Shown: one piece after another, positions 15,570 to 22,839 of the stretch
How the letters are laid out: the number at the start of each line of letters is the position of its first letter
Numbering within the stretch: the first letter of the stretch is position 1
IMG/VR virus record: IMGVR_UViG_3300007345_000103
Location: 1 to 37,534 of that record
Strand: one strand, 5' to 3'
DNA length: 37,534 nucleotides
DNA from: a virus
Notes under the pieces: generated by a model
What the model was told of the DNA's origin: nothing
What the model saw: the letters and a program-made list of their open reading frames with translations, nothing else
The model's database searches: none
Translations under genes and position numbers: made by a program

Positions 15570-15577
15570 GTTATAGT
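15549..15577 (+). promoter_or_regulatory. Sigma70 promoter after kdsA
   Basis: TTGACT (15549-15554), 17-base spacer, TATAGT (15572-15577), overlapping the last codons of kdsA. Predicted start near 15584; the next gene begins at 15609 after GAGAGG. Confidence 0.8.
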
Positions 15578-15608
15578 GTATATGTAATTTGGTGAGAGAG
15601 GACTGGTT

Positions 15609-15776
15609 ATGAAACCGATGCACATGGTGAAGTCAATATCTGAGAAGGAGCTCGCGATGCTCCAACGGATCTGGACTCAGAATGAGAAGAAGATCAACGA
15701 ACTTCTTAATCATCAACAAGAGATCGATAAGTTGTTTGACAAGATCGATCAAGGTAAAGTGTTAATCGGAGGCTAA
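15609..15776 (+). CDS. Small coiled-coil protein
   Basis: A 55-residue open frame with its own promoter and a GAGAGG ribosome site. Residues 11-50 (SEKELAMLQRIW, then NELLNHQQEIDKLFDK) have a heptad-like spacing of Leu, Ile and charged residues, suggesting a short coiled coil. No family recognised. It ends 2 bases before the next gene. Function unknown. Confidence 0.72.
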   Translation: MKPMHMVKSISEKELAMLQRIWTQNEKKINELLNHQQEIDKLFDKIDQGKVLIGG

Positions 15777-15778
15777 TT

Positions 15779-16270
15779 ATGAAACTTGTAATCTTCACCC
15801 AAATCAAAGAGAACTACGGCGCCCATGCATGGGACGGTAAGGGCGAATGCCCGCAGCGCTGGAAGTTCAAGGGTGGTAACACCATTATAGTCCGTGATAT
15901 CACTGTAGATCAGGCGATGAAATTGAGAACGGGTATCCCTACTCTGACGGCTCTCATCGAAGAGAACAATGAGTACTTCGAAGAGTACATCTTGGACTGG
16001 GATATCATGGACGATTGCGTGGGAGATCCAATCGAAGATTGGGATTCACCCATCGAATACTCGTGGGGTGGTGACCGTTGGTTGGCCCAGCGGGTAGTTG
16101 ATAACACCAAAGACGGTGGTTACTATCGTTATGAGATTGCGTCCGCAAAAGAGACGTGGATCCCAATGGAAGGTGGCGAAAAGTCCGACTTCAAGGTCGA
16201 GTACACCATGCGTAATGGTGATGTTCTAAACTACGAGGAGTTGCAACAGTTTTTTAGTGAGGCATCGTGA
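15779..16270 (+). CDS. Hypothetical protein, Trp/Asp-rich
   Basis: A 163-residue protein not recognised. The N-terminus, IFTQIKENYGAHAWDGKGEC, has the look of conserved proteins found in many phages of marine bacteria. The middle is rich in Trp, Asp and Glu (DWDIMDDC, EDWDSPIEYSW). No signal peptide or membrane segment. Two in-frame cysteines lie in the DC and GEC positions. It follows the coiled-coil gene by 2 bases and precedes the SleB gene by 11 bases. Function unknown. Confidence 0.78.
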   Translation: MKLVIFTQIKENYGAHAWDGKGECPQRWKFKGGNTIIVRDITVDQAMKLRTGIPTLTALIEENNEYFEEYILDWDIMDDCVGDPIEDWDSPIEYSWGGDRWLAQRVVDNTKDGGYYRYEIASAKETWIPMEGGEKSDFKVEYTMRNGDVLNYEELQQFFSEAS

Positions 16271-16281
16271 AGGTTTGAAGT

Positions 16282-16905
16282 ATGCGAACTGGTTATCAAG
16301 TAGCTACCGTGGGTGCACTATTTGCATCTATACTGAGTTTTGAATATTATTTAATAGATTCGGTTTCGACTAGACTGGATAGTCTGGAAGAAGTCATCTC
16401 CACTAATGCGGCTTCCGCATCCTCACTCTCTCTCGAAACGGAGGCGATTGGTGGAGATGACATTTATTCTGAACGAGACCTTGAGTGTCTCGCACTCAAC
16501 GCTTACTTTGAGTCGTTGAATGAACCCACCGCTGGTAAGATTGGAGTGACACACGTTGTCTTAAATCGTGTAGAGAGTGCACGGTTCCCCAACACAGTTT
16601 GTGGTGTGATCTATCAAGGTCAGACATATACGACACCGGACGGGAGACGTATGCCTCTCCGCAACAGGTGTCAATTCAGTTGGTATTGTGACGGTAGATC
16701 CGACATACCAAGGGCATGGAAAAGGTACACTGAAATATACCAACTTGTCGCAAAGGTCGCAACAGATCGTGCACAAGGTGTTGGTAACGACATCACGAAG
16801 GGTAGTTTATTCTACCATGCTGATTACGTTGATCCCCACTGGAACAGACGTATGAACCGTGAGGTCCAATTGGGTAGACATATATTCTACACAATGGACA
16901 GTTAA
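16282..16905 (+). CDS. SleB/CwlJ-type cell wall hydrolase, membrane-anchored
   Basis: A 207-residue protein. Residues 6-26 form a hydrophobic N-terminal segment (YQVATVGALFASILSFEYYL), a membrane anchor or uncleaved signal, followed by a Ser/Ala-rich linker. The domain from about 66 to 205 matches Hydrolase_2 (SleB/CwlJ): ECLALNAYFESLNE carries the probable catalytic glutamate, then GVTHVVLNRVES, CQFSWYCDG and LFYHADYV. SleB-family enzymes cleave peptidoglycan glycan strands. In a phage this is a candidate endolysin using the host secretion route. No holin gene is recognised beside it. Confidence 0.88.
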   Translation: MRTGYQVATVGALFASILSFEYYLIDSVSTRLDSLEEVISTNAASASSLSLETEAIGGDDIYSERDLECLALNAYFESLNEPTAGKIGVTHVVLNRVESARFPNTVCGVIYQGQTYTTPDGRRMPLRNRCQFSWYCDGRSDIPRAWKRYTEIYQLVAKVATDRAQGVGNDITKGSLFYHADYVDPHWNRRMNREVQLGRHIFYTMDS

Positions 16906-16944
16906 CCCAAGACTATATACACACACAAACTAAGGAGGTTTGAT

Positions 16945-17208
16945 ATGGAACTAAATGCTCTCGGCATTATCGCAATCGTGTTTGTTGCAGTCGTATTTGT
17001 CCTTGTTACGAAAGCCGCAAATAATGCGGAAGATCGACTTGAAGAGGTAGATGGTGAACCAGCTTTTGATTTACCACCTAAACCCTTAGAAGATATGACG
17101 AAGGCCGAACTTCTGGAGGTTGCAGATGAATGCAACATCGCAGGAGTCAGATCCCGAATGCGAAAAGCAGAAGTATTCGAACTCGTTCGCAAAAATTTTG
17201 GTGTTTAA
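16945..17208 (+). CDS. Single-pass membrane protein with SAP-like domain
   Basis: An 87-residue protein with a hydrophobic helix at residues 5-22 (ALGIIAIVFVAVVFVLVT), a short acidic linker, and a C-terminal segment from about 49 (LEDMTKAELLEVADE..., then RMRKAEVFELVRK) that looks like a SAP or Rho-N helix-turn-helix, usually a nucleic-acid-binding fold. It has an ideal AAGGAGG ribosome site and is followed by a strong terminator. The combination would place a DNA- or RNA-binding domain at the membrane. Function unknown; it could also be a holin-like companion to the SleB enzyme. Confidence 0.78.
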   Translation: MELNALGIIAIVFVAVVFVLVTKAANNAEDRLEEVDGEPAFDLPPKPLEDMTKAELLEVADECNIAGVRSRMRKAEVFELVRKNFGV

Positions 17209-17210
17209 GA

Positions 17211-17236
17211 AAGGGGGCGAATGCCCCCTTCTTTTT
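17211..17236 (+). terminator. Rho-independent terminator before gp44
   Basis: A perfect 8-bp AAGGGGGC / GCCCCCTT stem with a GAAT loop, then CTTTTTC. It directly follows the SAP-like gene and ends just before the gp44 promoter -35 box. Confidence 0.92.
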
Positions 17237-17237
17237 C

Positions 17238-17266
17238 TTGACAGATTGTACCGTATGGTGTACAAT
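17238..17266 (+). promoter_or_regulatory. Sigma70 promoter for gp44
   Basis: TTGACA (17238-17243), 17-base spacer, TACAAT (17261-17266). Predicted start near 17273; leader of about 20 bases with GGAGA before the gp44 ATG. Confidence 0.9.
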
Positions 17267-17292
17267 GTGATTTTTATTATGGAGAAACCTAT

Positions 17293-18231
17293 ATGCGTGA
17301 TGAATTCCTCTGGGTTGAGAAGTATCGTCCTCGAACTGTCTCTGACACGATCCTTCCGTCTGAACTCAAACAAGTATTTACCAAGGTAGTTGCGGGCGGT
17401 GAAATTCCTAACATGTTGTTCTCTGGCACTGCTGGTACTGGTAAGACCACTGTCGCACGTGCAATATGTGATGAACTTGGACTCGATTACATCGTCATCA
17501 ATGGTAGCGAGGAGGGGAACATCGATACCCTTCGTGGGAAGATTAAACAGTTTGCATCTTCCATATCTCTGAGTGGTGGGTACAAGGTTGTCATTCTAGA
17601 CGAGGCAGATTACCTCAATCCTCAATCAACACAACCCGCACTCCGTGGGTTCATCGAAGAGTTCTCTTCTAACTGTCGGTTCATCCTGACCTGTAACTTC
17701 AAGAACCGTGTCATCGAACCCCTACACTCTCGTTGTTCTAATTACGAGTTTAACTTCAACAAGAAGGTTCAGGCGCAACTCTGTTCGGAGTTCATGAGAC
17801 GTGCGGATGATATCCTCAAGACTGAGGGTGTCGCCTATAACAAGGATACTCTCGCACAAGTTATCATGCGTCACTCTCCAGACTGGAGACGTGTACTCAA
17901 TGAGTTGCAACGTCACTCTATCTCTGGTCAACTGGAAACTACAGTTATCATTAATGACGCAAATGAGAACTACAGTCTCTTGTTCCGTTCCCTCAAAGAG
18001 AAGAACTTCAAGACCATGCGGTCATGGGTGGTCAACAACATGGACGTAGAACCCGCCGCAGTGTTTCGTGGGATCTATGACTTGATGAACGAATATGTTG
18101 CACCACAGTCTATTCCACAACTCGTATTGATCCTCGCTGATTATCAATACAAGAATGCGTTCGTGGCAGATCATGAACTTAACCTAGTCGCCTGTATGAC
18201 TGAGATCATGGCAAACGTGGAGATTAAATGA
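17293..18231 (+). CDS. 44: gp44, clamp loader ATPase subunit
   Basis: A 312-residue AAA+ ATPase that, with gp62, opens and loads the gp45 clamp. Walker A SGTAGTGKTT (44-53), DEAD Walker B near 102-105, and the arginine-finger SRC motif near 145-147, followed by the C-terminal collar domain. T4 gp44 is 319 residues. Its own promoter and terminator-insulated start mark it as the first gene of an operon that runs to regA. The stop overlaps the next gene. Confidence 0.96.
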   Translation: MRDEFLWVEKYRPRTVSDTILPSELKQVFTKVVAGGEIPNMLFSGTAGTGKTTVARAICDELGLDYIVINGSEEGNIDTLRGKIKQFASSISLSGGYKVVILDEADYLNPQSTQPALRGFIEEFSSNCRFILTCNFKNRVIEPLHSRCSNYEFNFNKKVQAQLCSEFMRRADDILKTEGVAYNKDTLAQVIMRHSPDWRRVLNELQRHSISGQLETTVIINDANENYSLLFRSLKEKNFKTMRSWVVNNMDVEPAAVFRGIYDLMNEYVAPQSIPQLVLILADYQYKNAFVADHELNLVACMTEIMANVEIK

Positions 18232-18488
18232 TGAGTAAAGATCGATTTGATTTAGAACAATCTATCATGGAATGTTGGAATGTCACCGAAGATATTAATA
18301 TGGTGACCGAACATTTTATGGACAGTCCTAAGTGGGAACATATACCACCTGATGTTGCGGATGCTATGTGTAACAAGTATCTTGGTATCAAGGAACTTTA
18401 TGAGATTCGTTTTCAAAGGTTGTGGGATACCTTTACAGAATGTTTCGATCTAGATAGGAATTCTAGAGGAGAGAATCTACGTGAGTAA
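18228..18488 (+). CDS. Small conserved phage protein after gp44
   Basis: An 86-residue acidic, helical protein (KDRFDLEQSIMECWNVTEDI..., then LGIKELYEIRFQRLW). I recall similar small proteins with the same DLEQ-I--CW and GMKELYE-RF segments in T4-like cyanophages, always of unknown function. It overlaps gp44 by 4 bases and the PsiE-like gene by 8 bases. It is not gp62, which is found at 20794. Confidence 0.82.
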   Translation: MMSKDRFDLEQSIMECWNVTEDINMVTEHFMDSPKWEHIPPDVADAMCNKYLGIKELYEIRFQRLWDTFTECFDLDRNSRGENLRE

Positions 18489-18903
18489 GTTTGATAGAAA
18501 TTTGCACTGGACAACGGAGTGGAGTGAGAAAGTCTTATTGGGTATTATAGGTACACTCACCTTTGGCGCTGCAATACAATACCTGTATGGTATGTACATG
18601 AACCTGTCAATTGAACTGTCAGATCTGTTCATGTTGTTTATCTACGCAGAGGTTCTAGGTATGGTTGGTGCGTTCTATAGTACTACACGTATTCCCGTAA
18701 CCCTACCTATCATTATTGCGATTACCGCACTGTGTCGATTAATCATCCTACATAGTAAGGAGATGCAGGAGATGCAACTACTCGCTGAGGGTGGGGCGAT
18801 TCTAATTCTATCTGCTGCGGCATACTTGATGTCACTAAAGGACAAACTCAGTTTAGAAAAGATGAGGATTCGTGATGGACAAGATGAAGAGAATTTGGTT
18901 TAA
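18481..18903 (+). CDS. PsiE-like membrane protein
   Basis: A 140-residue membrane protein with four hydrophobic helices at about 18-36, 44-66, 70-88 and 99-118. The LFMLFIYAEVLGMVGAFY and PIIIAITALCRLIIL segments match the phosphate-starvation-inducible PsiE family. PsiE's biochemical role is unknown; in bacteria its expression responds to low phosphate. Start is GTG at 18481 after AGAGGAGAG. It overlaps the next small gene. Presence in a phage may relate to phosphate stress of the host, which is inference. Confidence 0.8.
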   Translation: MSKFDRNLHWTTEWSEKVLLGIIGTLTFGAAIQYLYGMYMNLSIELSDLFMLFIYAEVLGMVGAFYSTTRIPVTLPIIIAITALCRLIILHSKEMQEMQLLAEGGAILILSAAAYLMSLKDKLSLEKMRIRDGQDEENLV

Positions 18904-19033
18904 GGCTCTTGGAGAAAAGTCTGGGAGTACAGACGAAGAATCGGATGCAGTCGCTTGGGTGAGAACCATCCTAATACTGCAAGCCGTTGCGACTAACTGT
19001 TTCATTATAAGTGGAGTGTTAAGACATTGGTAG
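18875..19033 (+). CDS. Small membrane protein
   Basis: A 52-residue protein with one hydrophobic helix near residues 29-48 (VRTILILQAVATNCFIISG) and a basic N-terminus (KRIWFKALGEKSG). The FKALGEKSG start and the SGVLRHW end are shared with small proteins I recall in T4-like marine phages. It overlaps the PsiE-like gene and the MazG-like gene at both ends. Function unknown. Confidence 0.8.
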   Translation: MDKMKRIWFKALGEKSGSTDEESDAVAWVRTILILQAVATNCFIISGVLRHW

Positions 19034-19455
19034 AAGATAAGAAAGGGTTTAGTCCCCAAGAAGACGTTGATGTCTTCATGATGGCGGCAGAACAACCCAT
19101 GCGGTATGAGTTACCCCAAAACCCTGAGATGATGTTCGAAGAGGATCAGTCTAGACTCTACATGGATCTGGTTGAAGAAGAGTTCAATGAAATCAAAGAA
19201 GCGTTTGCGAATCAAGACATCGTTGAGGTTGCGGATGGTATCGCAGATACGGTGTGGGTATTGATGGGTTTATCCAGTACTCTGGGTATAGATTTCTATA
19301 AAGTGTGGGAGGCGGTATTCCAATCCAACATGAGTAAAGTGGTCGAAGGTAAGTTGATTAAAAATCCCGAAACTGGTAAAGTCATGAAACCGGATAGTTA
19401 CTTCCCCCCGAAGATAAGGGAGGCGTTGGGTCTTGAAGAAGAGACACCTGACTAA
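19027..19455 (+). CDS. MazG-like nucleotide pyrophosphohydrolase
   Basis: A 142-residue all-helical NTP pyrophosphohydrolase of the MazG/phage type. The metal-binding pattern is EEEFNE (50-55) followed by D70 and D74 in VADGIADTVW. Family members hydrolyse (d)NTPs or (p)ppGpp-related nucleotides to monophosphates; phage MazG has been linked to nucleotide pool control. Start is TTG at 19027, overlapping the preceding gene by 7 bases; later Met codons exist at residues 18 and 19. It ends inside the start of the DUF2061 gene. Confidence 0.85.
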   Translation: MVEDKKGFSPQEDVDVFMMAAEQPMRYELPQNPEMMFEEDQSRLYMDLVEEEFNEIKEAFANQDIVEVADGIADTVWVLMGLSSTLGIDFYKVWEAVFQSNMSKVVEGKLIKNPETGKVMKPDSYFPPKIREALGLEEETPD

Positions 19456-19636
19456 GGCAGTAACTTGGAGGATAATCGCTAGTACTACAACCGCATTGAT
19501 TGCATGGATGTTCGGTCTACCCCCGTCCGCAATCGGAGCGGTATTCTTTGTAGACCTAGTATTAAAATTCGGATTGTACTACGGACACGAACGTGTTTGG
19601 TATAAGTACATAAGATATGGAGTGGAAGAAAAATGA
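19433..19636 (+). CDS. DUF2061 membrane protein
   Basis: A 67-residue protein with the DUF2061 pattern: LTKAVTWRIIAS, two hydrophobic helices (ALIAWMFGL and AVFFVDLVLKFGLYY), and the end HERVWYK. The start is TTG at 19433, inside the MazG-like gene. DUF2061 is a widespread bacterial membrane family without known function. It overlaps the dCMP deaminase start by 4 bases. Confidence 0.85.
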   Translation: MKKRHLTKAVTWRIIASTTTALIAWMFGLPPSAIGAVFFVDLVLKFGLYYGHERVWYKYIRYGVEEK

Positions 19637-20055
19637 ATAAGTGGGATGCTGCTCATATGACCTCTGCGGAAGTCTACGCAAACCTTTCGTCTGCAAGACG
19701 GGCGAAGGTTGGTTGTGTTATTGTGAAGGACAACCGCATCGTGTCTATCGGGTATAATGGTATGCCTAGTGGTTGGGATAATAACTGTGAGTATGGTCTT
19801 GATGCAGAACCGACGATCCTGAGAACCAAACCCGAAGTGTTACATGCAGAGACCAATGCAATTGCAAAGGTCGCCCGTAGTAACGAGTCTTGTGAAAACG
19901 CATCCTTGTATACTACGGTTGCCCCCTGTTTGGACTGTGCAAAACTTATCTACCAGTCTGGAATATCGAAAGTGTTTTGGAGAAACGAGTATCCACGTGG
20001 AGAACTGGGTCTAAAGTTTCTTTCAAAGTGTGATATAGAAGTAACCCAAATATGA
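19633..20055 (+). CDS. dCMP deaminase
   Basis: A 140-residue zinc deaminase that converts dCMP to dUMP, feeding thymidylate synthesis by the ThyX enzyme encoded at 33217. Zinc and catalytic motif H71-A-E73 in VLHAETNAI, and P98-C99-x-x-C102. An insert between residues 45 and 70 is typical of dCMP deaminases. T4 Cd is longer (193 residues) with an extra zinc site that is not obvious here. It overlaps the sulfotransferase gene by 4 bases. Confidence 0.93.
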   Translation: MNKWDAAHMTSAEVYANLSSARRAKVGCVIVKDNRIVSIGYNGMPSGWDNNCEYGLDAEPTILRTKPEVLHAETNAIAKVARSNESCENASLYTTVAPCLDCAKLIYQSGISKVFWRNEYPRGELGLKFLSKCDIEVTQI

Positions 20056-20813
20056 CAACCGCAGATGATTTATATGCAAAAGAACTGAGAAAGGTTCTGC
20101 GGCATCGCCTCAGGGGAACGATGACCCCCATAGAAAATGTCTTGTACTTCCCAAACAACATCGATGTTAGGATATGTCCTAAGAATGGTATGAGTAGTTT
20201 GAAGTGGGCTATGTTGTATGTCTACGGTGTCCCACAAGATCAGTCTGATCGTGTGAGTCTGACTATGGGTACGAAAGTTTGGAGGATGGAAGATATTAAG
20301 AAACATGGACATAAACCAGACTTACCTTTTCGTAAGGACAGTTACAAAACTTGTGTTTCAAGAGATCCCATCAAAAGGTTCATGTCCGCATGTGAGTATA
20401 TCAAGACTGAGTATGCGAGCTCGGCGGAGATGTTGTCAACTTCGAAGTCATTAACTGTCGAACAACTAGAACGTTTGTCGAGACTCTCAGATGTAAACCC
20501 ACTTCCAGATTCTTTGGATGATATTATAGACGGTGTGTGGACTGGTGAAATACATAACTCACACTTCTTTACGCAGACATACTTTCACGGTAACCGTGGT
20601 CAGTATAACAAGATTTGGAGTATGAGTGATTTCAAACGGATGATGGAATGGCTCAGAACCGAAACCAAGTGCAGTAGAAAGATTGATAAGATACATTCGA
20701 ACTATACATCCGGTCAATGGTTTGGAGGCGTTGAACTCTTGACACCAGACCAGAAAAAACGTATAATGCGTATTTACGAAGAGGATTATGATTATGGATG
20801 GACAGAAGATTAG
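20052..20813 (+). CDS. Sulfotransferase-like protein
   Basis: A 253-residue protein with the two PAPS-binding signatures of carbohydrate sulfotransferases: the 5'-phosphosulfate loop PKNGMSSLK (43-51) after a beta strand, and the 3'-phosphate motif SRDPIKRFMSA (103-113). The C-terminal PDQKKRIMRIYEEDYDYGW matches the usual end of the Sulfotransfer_2 group. These enzymes move sulfate from PAPS to sugar hydroxyls. No PAPS synthesis gene lies in this window, so host PAPS is assumed. A perfect promoter for gp62 lies inside its 3' end. Confidence 0.82.
   Translation: MTTADDLYAKELRKVLRHRLRGTMTPIENVLYFPNNIDVRICPKNGMSSLKWAMLYVYGVPQDQSDRVSLTMGTKVWRMEDIKKHGHKPDLPFRKDSYKTCVSRDPIKRFMSACEYIKTEYASSAEMLSTSKSLTVEQLERLSRLSDVNPLPDSLDDIIDGVWTGEIHNSHFFTQTYFHGNRGQYNKIWSMSDFKRMMEWLRTETKCSRKIDKIHSNYTSGQWFGGVELLTPDQKKRIMRIYEEDYDYGWTED
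20739..20767 (+). promoter_or_regulatory. Perfect internal sigma70 promoter for gp62-regA
   Basis: TTGACA (20739-20744), 17-base spacer, TATAAT (20762-20767), inside the sulfotransferase gene. Predicted start near 20774; gp62 starts at 20794 after GAGGA. Confidence 0.85.
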
Positions 20814-21186
20814 TCCGTTTGATTTCTTGAATAGTATCAACACTACCAAGAAAAACCTCATGATAGGAACAGACGAAGAGAAGCAGTACGTACCCTTCGT
20901 AGTAAACCGTACACTGTCGTACTTTCAAGACACGGTTGGTCTTGCGAATGCGATGAACATTCACCATCATATTGACAACCGTCTACAATATGACTTTTTT
21001 ATAAATATCGTTAGGAAACGAAAACGTTTCTCTAAGTGGGTTAAACCAACCACTTACAATGACGTGGAAGTAATCAAAGAGTATTATGGCTACAACGATG
21101 AGAAAGCCCGCCAAGTAATACCCTTACTGTCTTCCCAACAACTAGAGTTTATAAAAAATAAGGTGAATAAAGGTGGAAGAAAATAA
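20794..21186 (+). CDS. 62: gp62, clamp loader small subunit
   Basis: A 130-residue protein matching the short gp62 of T4-like marine phages, the subunit that completes the gp44/gp62 clamp loader. Conserved segments are KISPFDFLNSIN, VVNRTLSYFQDTV, the RKRKRFSKW motif and LLSSQQLEFIKN near the C-terminus. T4 gp62 is 187 residues; the marine forms are near 130. An earlier in-frame ATG (20788) is too close to the ribosome site GAGGA (20781-20785), so I chose 20794. It overlaps regA by 14 bases. Confidence 0.9.
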   Translation: MDGQKISPFDFLNSINTTKKNLMIGTDEEKQYVPFVVNRTLSYFQDTVGLANAMNIHHHIDNRLQYDFFINIVRKRKRFSKWVKPTTYNDVEVIKEYYGYNDEKARQVIPLLSSQQLEFIKNKVNKGGRK

Positions 21187-21583
21187 GTTAGTCGAATGGA
21201 ATCCAACGAAAATGTTGGAAGTCACTCTGAGGGAACCAGATGACTTTTTGAAAGTGAGAGAAACCTTGACCCGCATTGGAGTAGCGTCTCGTAAAGAAAA
21301 GAGGTTGTTTCAGTCCTGCCACATTCTACACAAACAGGGTAGGTACTTTATCGTACATTTCAAGGAACTGTTTATGTTAGACGGTAAGAAGTCTAATCTA
21401 GAGTTGACAGACGTGCAACGAAGAAACACAATCGCAACTCTATTGCAGGACTGGGGACTCGTAGATATTCACAACAGGGAAGTCGCACAAGATTGTGCAC
21501 CAATGAGACAGATCAAAATTATTGGTTTTAAGGATAAGGACGAATGGGAGTTGTGTCCTAAGTACAATATCGGAAACAAGTAA
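21173..21583 (+). CDS. regA: RegA translational repressor
   Basis: A 136-residue match to RegA, which binds the start regions of many early phage mRNAs and blocks translation, including its own. Typical segments are the VRETLTRIGVASRKEKRLFQ stretch, CHILHKQGRYFIVHFKELF and NTIATLLQDWGL. T4 RegA is 122 residues. Start is GTG at 21173, giving a short N-terminal extension; the first strongly conserved residues begin near LEVTL. Last gene of the gp44 to regA operon. Confidence 0.94.
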   Translation: MEENKLVEWNPTKMLEVTLREPDDFLKVRETLTRIGVASRKEKRLFQSCHILHKQGRYFIVHFKELFMLDGKKSNLELTDVQRRNTIATLLQDWGLVDIHNREVAQDCAPMRQIKIIGFKDKDEWELCPKYNIGNK

Positions 21584-21696
21584 TGGGATTAGTTGGCCTG
21601 TTGGCGGTGTTCATGTGTCCTATGGTGTTTGGTGGAATAACCTTCTACTACTCATGGAAGGTCGTACATGAAAGAGAGTATGGTAATGAAAGTTGA
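21583..21696 (+). CDS. Small membrane peptide after regA
   Basis: A 37-residue open frame whose ATG overlaps the regA stop by one base. Residues 2-25 are hydrophobic (GLVGLLAVFMCPMVFGGITF), followed by a short charged tail. It would insert in the membrane as a single helix. Translational coupling to regA supports it; no homologue is recognised. It overlaps the cupin gene by 29 bases or 11 bases depending on that gene's start. Confidence 0.6.
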   Translation: MGLVGLLAVFMCPMVFGGITFYYSWKVVHEREYGNES

Positions 21697-22225
21697 TATA
21701 TTTGAGGGTAAGGATGAGTACATTGCATCTAAAACCCCGTTCTTTGGTAAGTTGGATGAGGGTCTCGCTGAGGCGTATGACTGGAACCAACATATGGATC
21801 TGTTAGACTGGCATCCTCAAGAAATGATAGATTCTAACAGTACGAAGTTCCGTATTGGTCTTAACAGTTTTCATCTGAGACCTTCCGCTCCTGAATTTGC
21901 AAAAGAGATTGTCGATCAGATGACTGAGACTTTCTCTCTGCATGGAGACAAAAGAAAAATCACCAACATTGCGTTTACTGGATTCGGTCAAGAGTCGGAT
22001 AGTTATCCTTGGCATAAGGATTCTATGGACGTGTTTTTAGTACAAGTTATTGGAACCGTGGGACTTCGTGTCGAAGGACACAACAACGATGAGGAGTTCG
22101 ACTTCTCGCCTGGCGATTACGTCTGGTTACCAAGAGGAACCCATCACCAAGTTCTTCCAAGAACAAGTCGTTGTACGTTCTCGTTCGGTGTAGAAGGGGA
22201 TCCGGACCCAGCGATATACTTTTAG
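21668..22225 (+). CDS. Cupin/2OG dioxygenase-like protein
   Basis: A 185-residue protein with a cupin core. H116-K-D118 in the SYPWHKDSMDVF context and H159/H160 in PRGTHHQV supply an HxD...H metal triad, as in the JmjC/cupin branch of 2OG-Fe(II) oxygenases. FDFSPGDYVWLPRG is the typical 'GD..ylP.g..H' cupin motif. The alternative ATG at 21686 has a better-placed GAGAG ribosome site and would remove six residues. It ends opposite the minus-strand virion gene: the two stop codons share bases. Substrate unknown. Confidence 0.78.
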   Translation: MKESMVMKVDIFEGKDEYIASKTPFFGKLDEGLAEAYDWNQHMDLLDWHPQEMIDSNSTKFRIGLNSFHLRPSAPEFAKEIVDQMTETFSLHGDKRKITNIAFTGFGQESDSYPWHKDSMDVFLVQVIGTVGLRVEGHNNDEEFDFSPGDYVWLPRGTHHQVLPRTSRCTFSFGVEGDPDPAIYF

Positions 22226-22791
22226 TAATCCGATCCGTCTGGGTTTATCGTTTTGTGAACAAACGCGATAGACGGTACTACTACCCTATCTAGTACACGA
22301 AGTCTGACTGTATCCGTGTCGGTGTCCGAATCGTTGACGGGAGTTGTTGGTATACTGTGTGTACTATCCGAATCGACTAATGTCAATAAGTGAGGCGCTC
22401 CAACAATAGTGAAGTCCGAATCGGTAGTAGTAATATAAACTGCACCGTCTACTATATTTGTCAAAGAATCATATCCACCACCCTGTAGAGTAAGCGTTCC
22501 ACCATTCTCGTCTTTTGTTCCCGTTATAATGGTTCCTGTCTTACCACTAAAGGTTATTGTATCGGATATCACCTGAACACCATTAATATCGACATTGACC
22601 CAACCCATTTGACGGGGTACTGCAACTTGGATGGGAGGATTTTGCCAAGACATAGTTCCCTTGTCAGAATCCCACATAAGAGACTTACCTTTACCAGTTG
22701 AGCCCGGACTACTGTCTAGTGCGTAAAGGGATGCACCACTATCCACTAGACCATGCATGTTATTGAATGTATATTTTTTCGGTTGGGGCAT
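22222..22791 (-). CDS. Probable virion surface protein, late
   Basis: A 189-residue protein rich in Thr, Ser, Asp and Gly with short repeated strands (TITFSGKTGTIITG, GGTLTLQGGGYD) and a D-S-T-rich stretch (DSDTDTDT). This composition is usual for tail fibre or capsid decoration proteins. No family recognised. The ATG at 22791 follows GAGGA; a TTG at 22797 is an alternative. A late-promoter-like ACTAAATA lies upstream on the minus strand, and the gene is alone on this strand here. A late structural role is inferred from composition and promoter only. Confidence 0.65.
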   Translation of the reverse strand: MPQPKKYTFNNMHGLVDSGASLYALDSSPGSTGKGKSLMWDSDKGTMSWQNPPIQVAVPRQMGWVNVDINGVQVISDTITFSGKTGTIITGTKDENGGTLTLQGGGYDSLTNIVDGAVYITTTDSDFTIVGAPHLLTLVDSDSTHSIPTTPVNDSDTDTDTVRLRVLDRVVVPSIAFVHKTINPDGSDY

Positions 22792-22819
22792 TGACAAAAA
22801 ATCCTCGTTGTGTTATAGT
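22791..22819 (+). promoter_or_regulatory. Sigma70 promoter for hsp20
   Basis: TTGACA (22791-22796), 17-base spacer, TATAGT (22814-22819). The -35 box covers the start codon of the divergent minus-strand gene. Predicted start near 22826, giving a leader of about 78 bases. Confidence 0.85.
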
Positions 22820-22825
22820 TTTGCA

Positions 22826-22839
22826 ATACTATTTAGTAT
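22826..22839. promoter_or_regulatory. Palindrome at hsp20 transcription start
   Basis: A perfect inverted repeat ATACTA-TT-TAGTAT at the predicted hsp20 start point. It contains the minus-strand late promoter element. It could be an operator or simply the promoter element itself. Confidence 0.5.
22830..22837 (-). promoter_or_regulatory. Late promoter-like element ACTAAATA
   Basis: On the minus strand ACTAAATA, close to the T4 late consensus TATAAATA and to the CTAAATA form I recall from T4-like cyanophages. It lies about 38 bases before the ATG of the probable virion gene. Confidence 0.6.

Noticed and set aside
18228-18488. The gene after gp44 as gp62
   Set aside because: Position fits, but the protein lacks the gp62 segments, which are clearly present in the protein at 20794-21186.
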